A stretch of DNA of 64,000 nucleotides from Sodalis praecaptivus (GTDB lineage: Bacteria > Pseudomonadota > Gammaproteobacteria > Enterobacterales > Enterobacteriaceae): positions 4,454,760-4,518,759 of the forward strand of contig NZ_CP006569.1 of assembly GCF_000517425.1 (NCBI RefSeq), in the 5' to 3' direction. Below, in pieces: positions 10,016 through 18,676 of this stretch. The translations under genes and the position numbers were made by a program. Positions within the stretch are counted from its first letter, which is position 1. Each line of letters opens with the position of its first letter. Below the pieces are notes generated by a model. That model did not search any database. It was given only the letters and a program-made list of their open reading frames with translations, and had not been told where the DNA came from.

Positions 10016-11686
10016 TCAGGGCTTACCGGCGGCCGGGGGCCGGTTGTCGTCACGGTCGCGGATCTCATCCTCTTCCGACTCCTCATCCAGCTCCAGCACG
10101 TTATAGGCCACCGAACAGAACAGCGAATTGACCCGTTTCAGATCCCCCAGCAGGCTCAAATGCAGCGAGCTGGTTTCCAAACTCTGCACATTCTGCTGGT
10201 GCAAGCGATCCACATGGGCGTGCGCATAGCGGCGGTCGGTAATACGAAAGCGGTGCTTGGCGCGGCGCAGGCGGCGGGCGCTGGTCATATCGTTTGATAA
10301 GAACACCGATAGACTTAAGCGCAGATTTGACATCAGCTGCTCATGCAGCGTGTCCAGCTCCTTCATACCCTGGGCGGAGAAAGCCCGGCGCGCATTCAGC
10401 GATTTGGCGGCAATATCCCCCGTCATGCGCTCGATAATATCCCCCGCCTGCTCCAGATTGAGCGCCATTTCAATAATTTCCGCCCAGCGGCGCGAATCCG
10501 CTTCGTCCAGATCTTCCTTGGGGATCTGCGCCAGATAAAGTTTAATGGCCGTGTACAGCACATCAACGTCGTCGTCCAGACGGCGAACCTCGCGGTTTTT
10601 TTCCACCTGACCGTGCAGCACCTCGGTGTGCAACAGCAACATGCTTTCCACCACGTCACCCATACGCAGCGTTTCACGGGCGGCGTTCACCAGCGCCAGC
10701 GCGGGCGTATCCAGCGCGCTGGTATCCAAATGGCGCGGGCGCACGCTGCGATCGTCTATCGGCGTATCGGCAATCCACTTACTGCACAGCCGCGCCATAG
10801 GATCGGCGAAGGGCACCATGGCCAGACAGCGGAACAGGTTATAAAACACGTGGAAATAGATGACCAATTCCGAATCCGCCAGCGGCAGTCGTTCCAATAG
10901 CCCCGCCAGCGGCGAGACAAACGGCAGCACCACCAGGCAGCCGATCAATTTGAACAGCAGGCTGCCGAGGGCGACGCGTTTGCCCTCGGCGTTCTGGCCG
11001 CTAGCGTTAAGCATTGCCAGGATCCCACTGCCGAGATTCGCGCCTATCGCCAGGCATAGCGCCACTTTGAAGGAGATGACATCGGTAGCGGAGAGGGTCG
11101 CGGTCAGCAGCACCGCCGCCAGGCTGGAATAACTGATAATGGCGAACAACGCCCCGGTCAGCGCATCCAACAGGATATCGCCGGTAAGGGAGGAGAACAG
11201 CACTTTGACGCCGCTGGCCTGGGTGATGGGCGTGGAGGCGCTGACAATCAGTTCCAGGGCCAGCAGAATCAGGCCCAGGCCGATAGCGACACGGCCCAGT
11301 TGCCCGGCGCGGGATTGTTTACGGCCGAGAAACAGACAAACGCCGATGAAAATAAACAACGGCGACAGCCAGGAAAGATCGAAGGTCAGCACCCGCGCCA
11401 TCAGGGCGGTACCCACATCGGCACCGAGAATAATGACCAGCGCCGGCGTCAGCGCCACTAATTTCTGGGCCACGAAGGAGGTCACCAGCATCGCCGTGGC
11501 GTTGCTGCTCTGCACCAGCGCGGTCACGCCGATACCGGCCATGAAGGCCATAGTTTTTTTCTCTACGCTGCGGCTAAGCACCTGCCGCAGACGGGCACCA
11601 TAGACACGCATAATTCCTGTGCGAACGATATGGGTGCCCCATACCAGCAACGCCACGGCGGACAGCAAATGTAACAGCGTTAACAC
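10016..11686 (-). CDS. yjbB: Na/Pi-cotransporter family protein YjbB
   Basis: Inner-membrane protein of the NptA/PiT-II type with a PhoU-like cytoplasmic tail; E. coli YjbB is reported to export phosphate. Of the 556 residues, the first part (about 1-300) carries many membrane segments and the inverted repeat motifs QSSNATAMLVTSF and SYSSLAAVLLTAT. The last 200 residues are helical and soluble, as in PhoU. It is convergent with lysC. The neighbouring phosphonate-type cassette is a new arrival beside a phosphate transporter gene. Confidence 0.93.
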   Translation of the reverse strand: MLTLLHLLSAVALLVWGTHIVRTGIMRVYGARLRQVLSRSVEKKTMAFMAGIGVTALVQSSNATAMLVTSFVAQKLVALTPALVIILGADVGTALMARVLTFDLSWLSPLFIFIGVCLFLGRKQSRAGQLGRVAIGLGLILLALELIVSASTPITQASGVKVLFSSLTGDILLDALTGALFAIISYSSLAAVLLTATLSATDVISFKVALCLAIGANLGSGILAMLNASGQNAEGKRVALGSLLFKLIGCLVVLPFVSPLAGLLERLPLADSELVIYFHVFYNLFRCLAMVPFADPMARLCSKWIADTPIDDRSVRPRHLDTSALDTPALALVNAARETLRMGDVVESMLLLHTEVLHGQVEKNREVRRLDDDVDVLYTAIKLYLAQIPKEDLDEADSRRWAEIIEMALNLEQAGDIIERMTGDIAAKSLNARRAFSAQGMKELDTLHEQLMSNLRLSLSVFLSNDMTSARRLRRAKHRFRITDRRYAHAHVDRLHQQNVQSLETSSLHLSLLGDLKRVNSLFCSVAYNVLELDEESEEDEIRDRDDNRPPAAGKP

Positions 11687-11768
11687 TCGGTTTGAAGCTC
11701 CCTTTTGCAGATGAATACCGGCGCTCCCTACCGGCGATGCTGATAAGGAGGTTCATGGGGCCGCGCAA

Positions 11769-12761
11769 TCAGGCAACCTCGCATAGTGTTGATATCTCTA
11801 ACTGTAGACCAATTCGCCCGCCATTTGGATAGAGATCGGCCACAGAACGATTCAAAACATCCACCGCGAGGGAAACCTGGCGACATTCTACCCGATAGCG
11901 GATGACATTGCCCAACAGGCTATGGCCGAGGATGACGGCATCAAGCCCTTGTCCGGCCGGCAGCAGCGTTATGGATTCCGGCCGTATCGCCACCCGCGAG
12001 CTGTAGCGCCGGCCGGTCAGCGCGCTGGCCTGGTCGCCCTCCAGGATATTGTAATTACCGATAAATCCGGCGGCGAAAGCGTCCACCGGCCGGGTATAGA
12101 GCATTTCCGCGCTGTCGTTTTGAACGATGCGGCCCTGATTCATCAGCACCACTCTATCGGATAGCGTCAGCGCCTCCTCCTGATCGTGGGTAACGAAAAT
12201 GGCGGTTAATTTAAGCTCCTGCTGAATAAGGCGTATTTGATCGCGCAAATAGCGGCGTATGCGCGCATCCAGCGCCGATAGCGGCTCATCGAGCAGCAAT
12301 AGCCGCGGCCGGGTCACCAGCGAGCGGGCCAGCGCCACCCTCTGGCACTGACCGCCGGAAAGCTGATGGGGATAGCGGTGGGCGAAGGTTTGCAACTCCA
12401 CCAGCGCCAGCGCCTCATCGGTTCGCTGGCGAATCACGTCGGCCGGCAGCCTCAGCATTTTCAGACCGAACGCGACATTGGCCGCGACCGTCATGTTGGG
12501 AAACAGCGCATAGCTTTGGAACACCATGCCGATACCGCGCTGCTGCGGCGGCAGCGGCACCAGGTTTTGTCCTTGCAACATCATCTCGCCGCTGTCCACC
12601 GATGTCAAACCGGCCAGGCAGCGCAGCAGCGTGGACTTGCCGCAGCCGCTCGGGCCCAGCAATGTGACGAATTCGCCTTCGTCGGCGCTGAAGTCGATAT
12701 TGGTGAACACCTGAGTCGGACCATAGTGTTTATTCAGCTGCTTAACCGTCAAATACGCCAT
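11769..12761 (-). CDS. ABC transporter ATP-binding protein, phosphonate/spermidine type
   Basis: Cytoplasmic ATPase of an importer, 330 residues, last gene of the five-gene operon. Walker A GPSGCGKST near residue 36, Q-loop VFQSYALF, signature LSGGQCQRVALARS and Walker B LLLLDEPLSALD are all intact. A C-terminal TOBE-like domain (about 240-330) places it in the PotA/FbpC/PhnT group. Two bases separate it from the second permease gene. PhnT-like is my best guess from the regulator and the phosphohydrolase beside it; the substrate is not proven. Confidence 0.9.
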   Translation of the reverse strand: MAYLTVKQLNKHYGPTQVFTNIDFSADEGEFVTLLGPSGCGKSTLLRCLAGLTSVDSGEMMLQGQNLVPLPPQQRGIGMVFQSYALFPNMTVAANVAFGLKMLRLPADVIRQRTDEALALVELQTFAHRYPHQLSGGQCQRVALARSLVTRPRLLLLDEPLSALDARIRRYLRDQIRLIQQELKLTAIFVTHDQEEALTLSDRVVLMNQGRIVQNDSAEMLYTRPVDAFAAGFIGNYNILEGDQASALTGRRYSSRVAIRPESITLLPAGQGLDAVILGHSLLGNVIRYRVECRQVSLAVDVLNRSVADLYPNGGRIGLQLEISTLCEVA

Positions 12762-12763
12762 GT

Positions 12764-13549
12764 TTACTCCTTTTCCCTGCCGAGGGCATTGGCCAGCAAT
12801 GTCAACAGCAGCACCACCACAAAATAAGAAATGACCAGCGCGCTGGTGAAATGACCGCTGCCGTTGCGCATATTGTAGAGATAGACCTGCAGGGTTTCGT
12901 AGCGATTACCCACTAACAGATTGGCGAAGACAAACTCGCCGATAAGAAAGGAGAATGACAATAGCATCGCTATCATACAGCCTTTGCGCAAATTGGGCAG
13001 GATGACCAGCAGCGCCGCCTGAGCGGTGCTGGCGCCCAGCAAATGCGCCGCATCCATCAAGTCGCGCAGATTGATCGCCTGCAAGTTGTTATTCACGGCG
13101 CGATAAATAAACGGCAGCATTAGCGTGAAATAGCAGCAGACCAAGATCCAGGGGGTGCCGGTCAGCGTCAGCGGACCATCGGAATAGAGTTGCAGCAGTC
13201 CTACCGATGAGACGACCGGCGGCACGGCGAACGGCAGCAGGATCAAAATGTTCATTACCCCGTCCAGCCAGGGGAAATAATAGGCGATAACGAAAATCAC
13301 CGGCAGCACCAGCAGCACCGACAGCAGCAGCGCCCCCAGGCAAATGAGCAAAGAGTGCCCCAGCGCCGCCAAAAATCGCGGGTCGCGCCACAGATCCGCA
13401 AACCATTTAAGCTGAAAACCCTGCGGCAGAATCGTTGCCCCCCAGGTGGTGCTGAGAGCATAAACCAGCGTTGCCGCCAGCGGCAATAACAGTACCACCA
13501 GCAGCAAGGCCACCACGCCGCGATGCCAAAGTAATTCGGCCTGACTCAT
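12764..13549 (-). CDS. ABC transporter permease, second subunit
   Basis: 261-residue integral membrane protein with about six hydrophobic segments, of the binding-protein-dependent permease family (PotC/PhnV-like). The segment MDAAHLLGASTAQAALLVILPNLRKG is the EAA-type loop that docks on the ATPase. It lies between the other permease (18 bp upstream) and the ATPase gene (2 bp downstream). Confidence 0.88.
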   Translation of the reverse strand: MSQAELLWHRGVVALLLVVLLLPLAATLVYALSTTWGATILPQGFQLKWFADLWRDPRFLAALGHSLLICLGALLLSVLLVLPVIFVIAYYFPWLDGVMNILILLPFAVPPVVSSVGLLQLYSDGPLTLTGTPWILVCCYFTLMLPFIYRAVNNNLQAINLRDLMDAAHLLGASTAQAALLVILPNLRKGCMIAMLLSFSFLIGEFVFANLLVGNRYETLQVYLYNMRNGSGHFTSALVISYFVVVLLLTLLANALGREKE

Positions 13550-13567
13550 ACCTTTCTCCTCGCGCCT

Positions 13568-14407
13568 TTAGGGGCGGGCGCGGATATAGCTGCGGCGTAC
13601 CAACAGTTGATGCGCCAACGTGATTAATACCATCAACGCCACCAGCACCATTCCCAGCGCGCTGGCCAAGTACGGGTCGAGATCGAGATCCCCTGCCACC
13701 AGCGCCGATATACGGATCGGAATGATGTTGTAATTACCGGTGGTGAGCGCAAAGAGGGTGGCATAAGCCCCGAGCGCATTGGCCAGCAGGATAACAAAGG
13801 TGCCCAGGAGCGCCGGCGTCAATACCGGCAAACCGATATGCAGCCAGAAACGCAGGCGGCTCGCGCCCAAGAGCGCCGCGGACTCGCGCCACTCTTCGCG
13901 CAACGCGCCGAAAGCGGGATACAGCAGCAGCACGCCCAGCGGGATCTGAAAATAGGTATAGAGCACCGTCAACCCGGTTTTTGAATACAGGCTAAAATCC
14001 GTCATCCAGCCATAGCGGCGCAGTAGCAGGGTGACGCAGCCGTTGGCGCCCAGCAGAATAATAAAGGCGAAAGCCAGCGGCACGCCGGTGAAGTTGCTGG
14101 TCATGTTGGTAAAGGCGATGGCGCCGTCGCGCAGGGGCGAAATCCCCAGCCGGTGCAGGGAGTAGCTGGCGACGGTGGCGATGAGCAGGCCGCACAGGCT
14201 AGAGGAAAACGTCAACTGTAAGGAGAACTGCATGGCCTGGCGATAAAACGGCGAGCTGAAAATGGTGCGATAGTTGCCGAGACCCCAGCCGTCGAGGTCG
14301 CTCATGAAACTGCCAATGGCCATCCACACCAACGGCGCTATCTGAAATGCGGTAAACAGCAACGCAAACGGCAGCAGCACCAGCGCCGCAATCCCTTTGC
14401 CCTTCAT
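13568..14407 (-). CDS. ABC transporter permease, first subunit
   Basis: 279-residue membrane protein of the PotB/PhnU type, starting MKGKGIAALVLLPFALLF. I choose the ATG at 14407 because it overlaps the stop of the upstream phosphohydrolase gene (ATGA) and begins directly with a membrane segment; the upstream in-frame start at 14461 lies inside that gene. The EAA-type loop is ESAALLGASRLRFWLHIGLP. It forms the channel with the second permease. Confidence 0.87.
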   Translation of the reverse strand: MKGKGIAALVLLPFALLFTAFQIAPLVWMAIGSFMSDLDGWGLGNYRTIFSSPFYRQAMQFSLQLTFSSSLCGLLIATVASYSLHRLGISPLRDGAIAFTNMTSNFTGVPLAFAFIILLGANGCVTLLLRRYGWMTDFSLYSKTGLTVLYTYFQIPLGVLLLYPAFGALREEWRESAALLGASRLRFWLHIGLPVLTPALLGTFVILLANALGAYATLFALTTGNYNIIPIRISALVAGDLDLDPYLASALGMVLVALMVLITLAHQLLVRRSYIRARP

Positions 14408-15201
14408 CGCAGCAAGTCCCCGCAGACCGGTCTGTCGTGGTCTACCCCGAGCAGATGACATACCGTGCCGCAGAGTTCCGTTTGCTGTGGTCGGGCCGGA
14501 GCAAGGCTGAAGGCATCGCCGAACACAAACAGCGGTACCTGACGCTCTTCAGGCAAAATGCCGCCGTGGCTGCGGTCATCATTCATACCGTGATCGGCGG
14601 TCACGATGACCTGATAGCCCGCGGCCAGCCAGCCCGGCAACCAGCGCGACAGCAAACCATCGGCGTTGCGTGCGGCGTTGCGGTACTGCGGCGTCGACAA
14701 GCCGTGGCGATGGCCGGCGTCATCGATATTCATCGGATGGATCAGCAGGAAGTCCGGCTGATGGCGCAGACGCAGGCTTTCCGCATCCTCGAACAAATGG
14801 GAGTCCGGATAATGATCCGCATGATAAAAGTGCCCGTATTGAATGGGCAACGCCGGCGCCAGCGTGTGCCGGTCTTCCGCGGCGTTGAACGGCGCGCGGT
14901 TGTAAAGTTCGCTGACCCAATGATAGGCCGCCGCCGCGGTTGTCAGCCCCGCCGCGCGCGCGAAATGAAAAATACTGCGGTGGTGAGACAAACGGATGAC
15001 CTCATTGTGCACCACGCCGCTTTGCACCGGCGGGACGCCGGTAAGAATACATTCGTACAGTGGACGCGATAACGACGGCAATTCGCAGGTCAGCGAGTAC
15101 AGCCGCCCACGTCCGGCGGCGCATTCACCGTGCAGGTAACCCATAGTGTCATAGGCCACCACATAGCTCAGTCCGTCCAATACCACCAAGATTGTTTTCA
15201 C
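14404..15201 (-). CDS. Alkaline phosphatase superfamily phosphohydrolase
   Basis: 265-residue enzyme of the nucleotide pyrophosphatase/phosphodiesterase branch of the alkaline phosphatase fold. The metal and nucleophile motifs are visible: VLDGLS at the start, PSLSRPLYECILTG (likely nucleophile near residue 45), NIDDAGHRHG, and TADHGMNDDRSHGG. No signal peptide is present, so it acts in the cytosol on whatever the transporter imports. The start is GTG at 15201 with the ribosome site AGGAAGGG. It lies between the binding-protein gene and the permease genes. The substrate, a phosphonate or phosphodiester, cannot be read from sequence. Confidence 0.85.
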   Translation of the reverse strand: MKTILVVLDGLSYVVAYDTMGYLHGECAAGRGRLYSLTCELPSLSRPLYECILTGVPPVQSGVVHNEVIRLSHHRSIFHFARAAGLTTAAAAYHWVSELYNRAPFNAAEDRHTLAPALPIQYGHFYHADHYPDSHLFEDAESLRLRHQPDFLLIHPMNIDDAGHRHGLSTPQYRNAARNADGLLSRWLPGWLAAGYQVIVTADHGMNDDRSHGGILPEERQVPLFVFGDAFSLAPARPQQTELCGTVCHLLGVDHDRPVCGDLLR

Positions 15202-15366
15202 TGCCCTTCCTCATACCAGTCCGCCGCGCTTGTTACGCCGTTCGCCGCGGAGGAATACCGTGGCGGGGCGCAATACGCCGGCGCTCATGCCCCCTGCCGC
15301 CGGCACGCAACCGGCGAGGAGGGGGATGTCCGATGGCCCGTGACCGGGCGATCCCCTCTACCGCGT

Positions 15367-16428
15367 TTACTGCTTCATCGCCATCATGACGTTTTCCTGC
15401 CACAGACGCGGCAACGCTTTGGCATTCTTCTCCCAGGCCGCGGCGTCGGCTATCGGGTGCGCATTTTTATACTGTTCGTCAGGCAAAAGTTTCGCCTTGA
15501 CGTCTTCCGGCAACGTCAGTCGTTCAACGCGGATCGGGCGGGCATAGCCGCGAGCCAAATTGATCTGCCCCGCGTCTGAGAAGATGTATTCGCGCGCGAA
15601 CTTGGCGGCGTTGGGATGTTTGGCGTATTTATTGATGATAGTGCTGTAACCGGAAATGACGCTGCCATCGGAGGGGATCAGTACCTCAAACCGGGTTTTA
15701 TCAATCTGGTCGCGATAATTGAGGCCGTTAAAGTCCCAGAGGATCCCGACGTCCACTTCTCCCTTCTCCAGCGCGGCAATAGAGGGATCGTTTAGGCCCA
15801 GCCGACCGGCCTTGGCCAGTTTGGCGAAGAAGTCGAGGCCCGGTTGCAGATTCGTCTCGTTACCGCCCATGGCGTAAGCGGCTGCCAACACGCCATTGAC
15901 CGCCTGCGCCGCAGTGCCGACATCCCCTAAAGCAACTTTGTAATCGCCCTTCAACAGATCCGCCCAGCTATGGGGAATCGTTTTCACCGTCTGCTTGTTG
16001 ACGATAAACGCAATCGTGCCGGTGTAAGCCACCGCCCACTGCCCCTCTTTATCTTTCGCCCAGTCGGGGATCTGATCCCAAGTGCTGGGTTTATAGGGCT
16101 GCGTCACGCCTTTTTGTACCGCCAGCGGGGCAAAGGAGACGCCGACATCGCCGATATCGGCGCTGGCGTTATTCTTTTCCGCCAGGAATTTGGCGATTTC
16201 CTGCGCGGAACTCATATCCGTATCGCTGTGCTGTATCTGATACTGGCTGGCCAAATCCTGCCAGGTCTGTTTCCAGTTTGCCCACGAATCGGGCATGCCG
16301 ACGCTCATGACCTGCCCTTCCTGACGCGCCGCCTGCTCCAGCGCCGCCACATCGGCCGCCGCGGCATAGCCTGCCGGACCGATGGCCAGCAGCGCTGTCG
16401 TTAACACAGAAGCGTACAAATATTTCAT
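15367..16428 (-). CDS. ABC transporter periplasmic substrate-binding protein
   Basis: 353 residues with a Sec signal peptide (MKYLYASVLTTALLAIGPAGYAAAA). It belongs to the family 1 type binding proteins (AfuA/PotD/PhnS-like), with the typical segments WAVAYTGTIAFIVNK and GEVDVGILWDFNGLNY. It is the first gene of the operon, divergent from the GntR regulator, and should deliver the ligand to the two permeases. 165 bp separate it from the phosphohydrolase gene. Confidence 0.88.
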   Translation of the reverse strand: MKYLYASVLTTALLAIGPAGYAAAADVAALEQAARQEGQVMSVGMPDSWANWKQTWQDLASQYQIQHSDTDMSSAQEIAKFLAEKNNASADIGDVGVSFAPLAVQKGVTQPYKPSTWDQIPDWAKDKEGQWAVAYTGTIAFIVNKQTVKTIPHSWADLLKGDYKVALGDVGTAAQAVNGVLAAAYAMGGNETNLQPGLDFFAKLAKAGRLGLNDPSIAALEKGEVDVGILWDFNGLNYRDQIDKTRFEVLIPSDGSVISGYSTIINKYAKHPNAAKFAREYIFSDAGQINLARGYARPIRVERLTLPEDVKAKLLPDEQYKNAHPIADAAAWEKNAKALPRLWQENVMMAMKQ

Positions 16429-16468
16429 AGCTGAAGCTCCGCATAGAGGATGAAAATGCCTGGCCCTA

Positions 16469-16482
16469 CTGGTCTAGTCCAG
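16469..16482. promoter_or_regulatory. Candidate operator of the GntR/UTRA regulator
   Basis: CTGGTCTAGTCCAG is a near-perfect palindrome, one base away from CTGGTCTAGACCAG. GGTCTAGACC-type sites are typical for HutC/DasR-type GntR proteins. It lies in the divergent intergenic region, about 40 bp from the binding-protein start and about 140 bp before the regulator. Confidence 0.6.
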
Positions 16483-16624
16483 CAAGAACTACGCCAATCT
16501 ACCCCAGCCGGATGAATATTTAATGACAGCAACCCTTACCGGCGTTTTTTTGTTATGGTTTTCGTTCATACCGCCGCTGCTGGCGAAAACAGCTGCACTG
16601 AAAACAGGCAAACCGGTGATAAAC

Positions 16625-17365
16625 ATGCCCTCTGATAAAGCCTCCCCGGCCGGGGAAAGCGCGCGCTACAGGACGGTGGATGCTATCTGCCAGACCATCG
16701 CCGACTGGATAGATGCCGGTCGGTTGGGCCATAACGATCGTCTGCCGGCGGAGCGGATGATGAGCGCGCACTTTGCCACCACCCGCATCACGCTACGTGA
16801 AGCGCTCGGGCAATTGGAGGCGAGAGGTATGATTTATCGCGAAGAGCGGCGTGGCTGGTTCGTCAGCCCGCCGCGGGTGGTGTATAACCCGCTGCAGCGC
16901 AGCCACTTTCACGCCATGGCGCGCGAGCAGGGGCGGCGCCCTGCCACGCTGGTGCTGGACGCACGTGAGGTGGAGGTACCGGCAGCACTCTGTAGCCTGC
17001 TCGCGCTGCCGCCGGCCGCCAGAGTTTACCGCATCCGCCGGGTGCGGCGGATCGATGGCCGCGCGGTACTGTATGTAGAGCATTATCTGAACCCGGCCTA
17101 TTTCCCGGCGATTTTGCAGCAGGACCTCACCGCCTCGCTGACCGAGCTGTACGCCAACCGTTATGATATCCGCTATGGCAGAGTGCGCTTCGATATGTGC
17201 CCGACCACCTTTCCGACGGCGGCGTCGCTGGCGCTAAAGGTCGCGGAAAACAGCCCGGCGCTGTTTATTACCCGCATCAATCGCGACCAGCATGGCCGTA
17301 TTATCGATTGCGATCTGGAATATTGGCGCTATGACGCTCTGCACGTTAGCGTTGAGGCTGAATAG
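16625..17365 (+). CDS. GntR family regulator with UTRA domain, PhnR-like
   Basis: 246-residue repressor-type protein. The N-terminal winged helix (about 15-80) has the motif LPAERMMSAHFATTRITLREALGQLEARGMIYREERRG split over the two DNA-binding helices and wing, and the C-terminal UTRA ligand domain follows (about 95-240). The start at 16625 (MPSDKAS) gives the family length; a longer frame from 16523 would add an unlikely hydrophobic stretch. It diverges from the transporter operon, so it should sense the imported compound or its product. PhnR of 2-aminoethylphosphonate operons is the closest type I recognise. Confidence 0.85.
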   Translation: MPSDKASPAGESARYRTVDAICQTIADWIDAGRLGHNDRLPAERMMSAHFATTRITLREALGQLEARGMIYREERRGWFVSPPRVVYNPLQRSHFHAMAREQGRRPATLVLDAREVEVPAALCSLLALPPAARVYRIRRVRRIDGRAVLYVEHYLNPAYFPAILQQDLTASLTELYANRYDIRYGRVRFDMCPTTFPTAASLALKVAENSPALFITRINRDQHGRIIDCDLEYWRYDALHVSVEAE

Positions 17366-17462
17366 CAGCGCCGTGGAGAGACGCACATCGCTGTCTGCCG
17401 CGCAGACGCTGCGATGTCGGCGAGAAAACCCTCTTAGCCTTGCCCCGGCGGCGAGGTGTTAC

Positions 17463-17785
17463 CGCTAAAGCCAGCCGCACGCGGCGTAAAGCTTACGCCG
17501 TCGGTATCCCGCACGCGGCGTTAAGCCTACGCCGTCGGTATCCGGCACGCGACGTAAAGCCCACGCCGTCGGTATCCCGCATACGGCGTTAAGCCCAAGC
17601 CGCCGGCATCCCGCACGCGGCGAAAAGCCTACGCCGTCGGTATCCCGCATACGGCGTTAAGCCCAAGCCGCCGGCATCCCGCACGCGGCGAAAAGCCTAC
17701 GCCGTCGGTATCCCGCACGCGGCGAAAAGCCTACGCCGTCGGTATCCCGCATACGGCGTTAAGCCCAGACTTTCGGCATCCTGCG
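17463..17785. repeat. Tandem hairpin array, 34-bp period
   Basis: Nine units follow each other with an exact 34-bp step (GCCG anchors at 17497, 17531, 17565, 17599, 17633, 17667, 17701, 17735; the last, at 17769, is degenerate), with partial copies at the ends. A unit reads roughly ACGCCGTCGGTATCCCGCAT followed by ACGGCGTTAAGCCT. Its ends pair (ACGCCGT with ACGGCGT), and variants change both arms. No coding frame that I can support covers it. It fills the gap between the GntR gene and the SDR gene. Confidence 0.92.
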
Positions 17786-17875
17786 GGAGCTGCCGCCTCG
17801 TCCAGAACACGCCAGGTCCACGGAAAGGAGTCTATAGCCCCTTTCCGCCACGCCCGCGACGGCGAAACCGGGCGT

Positions 17876-18643
17876 TTAAAACGCGTCCGCCGGCAGGCGG
17901 GGCTGTCCGTCGGACGCGGTGACGCCGCCGTCTACCGGCAGGTTGACGCCGGTAATAAAACTGGCGTCATCGCTGGCCAAAAAGGCCATGGCGGAAGCGA
18001 CCTCACTGGCCTCCCCTGCACGCTCCATTGGGATACGCTGATAAAACTTCTCGCAGGTTTCAGCGGCGAACCCCGCCGTCATCCCGGTCATTACCAGGCT
18101 GGGACACACGGAATTCACCCGCACGCCGTCGGCGGCATGGTCAAGCGCCATAGCGCGGGTGAGATTCACCACCGCGCCCTTGGCGGCGCAATAATGCGCG
18201 CCGCCCCAATCGCCGCCGAGTCCCGATACCGAGGCATTATTGACAATGCAGCCGCGGCTGGCGATAAGATGCGGCAGCGCCAACGTCGAACAGGCGAGAA
18301 CGCCGTCAATATTGACCGAGGCCACCTTATGCCAGTTGTCCAGGCCGCTTTGCAACACGGTTCCAGGTATCTGCACCCCTGCATTATTCACCAGCACATC
18401 TATGCGGGCATAGCGCCCCATCACCTGGCCTATCATGGATTCCACCGCCTGCCTGTCGGCCACATCCGCCTGCACCACCATATGCCGGTCGGGCGCCAGT
18501 CGCGCGGCCACGCGCTGCAGTTTATGCAGTTGGCGGCTGACCAGCACCACCGTCGCACCTTCCTGGGCGAAACGCTCCACCGCCGCCGCGCCGATACCGC
18601 TGGACGCACCGGTCACTACCACTACTTTCCGCTGAAAACGCAT
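17876..18643 (-). CDS. SDR family NAD(P)-dependent oxidoreductase
   Basis: 255-residue classical short-chain dehydrogenase. The cofactor motif TGASSGIG (residue about 12), NNAG, the catalytic Ser in NNASVSG and YxxxK in HYCAAKGA are all intact, and the C-terminus has the usual NLPVDGG. The ATG at 18643 is preferred over a GTG nine bases upstream because AAAGGAG sits at the right distance. It is the last gene of the aminotransferase operon. The substrate is not known. Confidence 0.88.
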   Translation of the reverse strand: MRFQRKVVVVTGASSGIGAAAVERFAQEGATVVLVSRQLHKLQRVAARLAPDRHMVVQADVADRQAVESMIGQVMGRYARIDVLVNNAGVQIPGTVLQSGLDNWHKVASVNIDGVLACSTLALPHLIASRGCIVNNASVSGLGGDWGGAHYCAAKGAVVNLTRAMALDHAADGVRVNSVCPSLVMTGMTAGFAAETCEKFYQRIPMERAGEASEVASAMAFLASDDASFITGVNLPVDGGVTASDGQPRLPADAF

Positions 18644-18676
18644 GGTTGACACTCCTTTGGGTTGTAACTCCTTTAA

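Noticed and set aside
17465-17650. Short frame through the 34-bp array encoding a repetitive peptide
   Set aside because: 34 is not a multiple of three, so the repeats change frame each unit. The apparent peptide is a chance product.
17463-17785. CRISPR array
   Set aside because: The period is 34 bp with no unique spacers; the whole unit is repeated and no cas genes are near.
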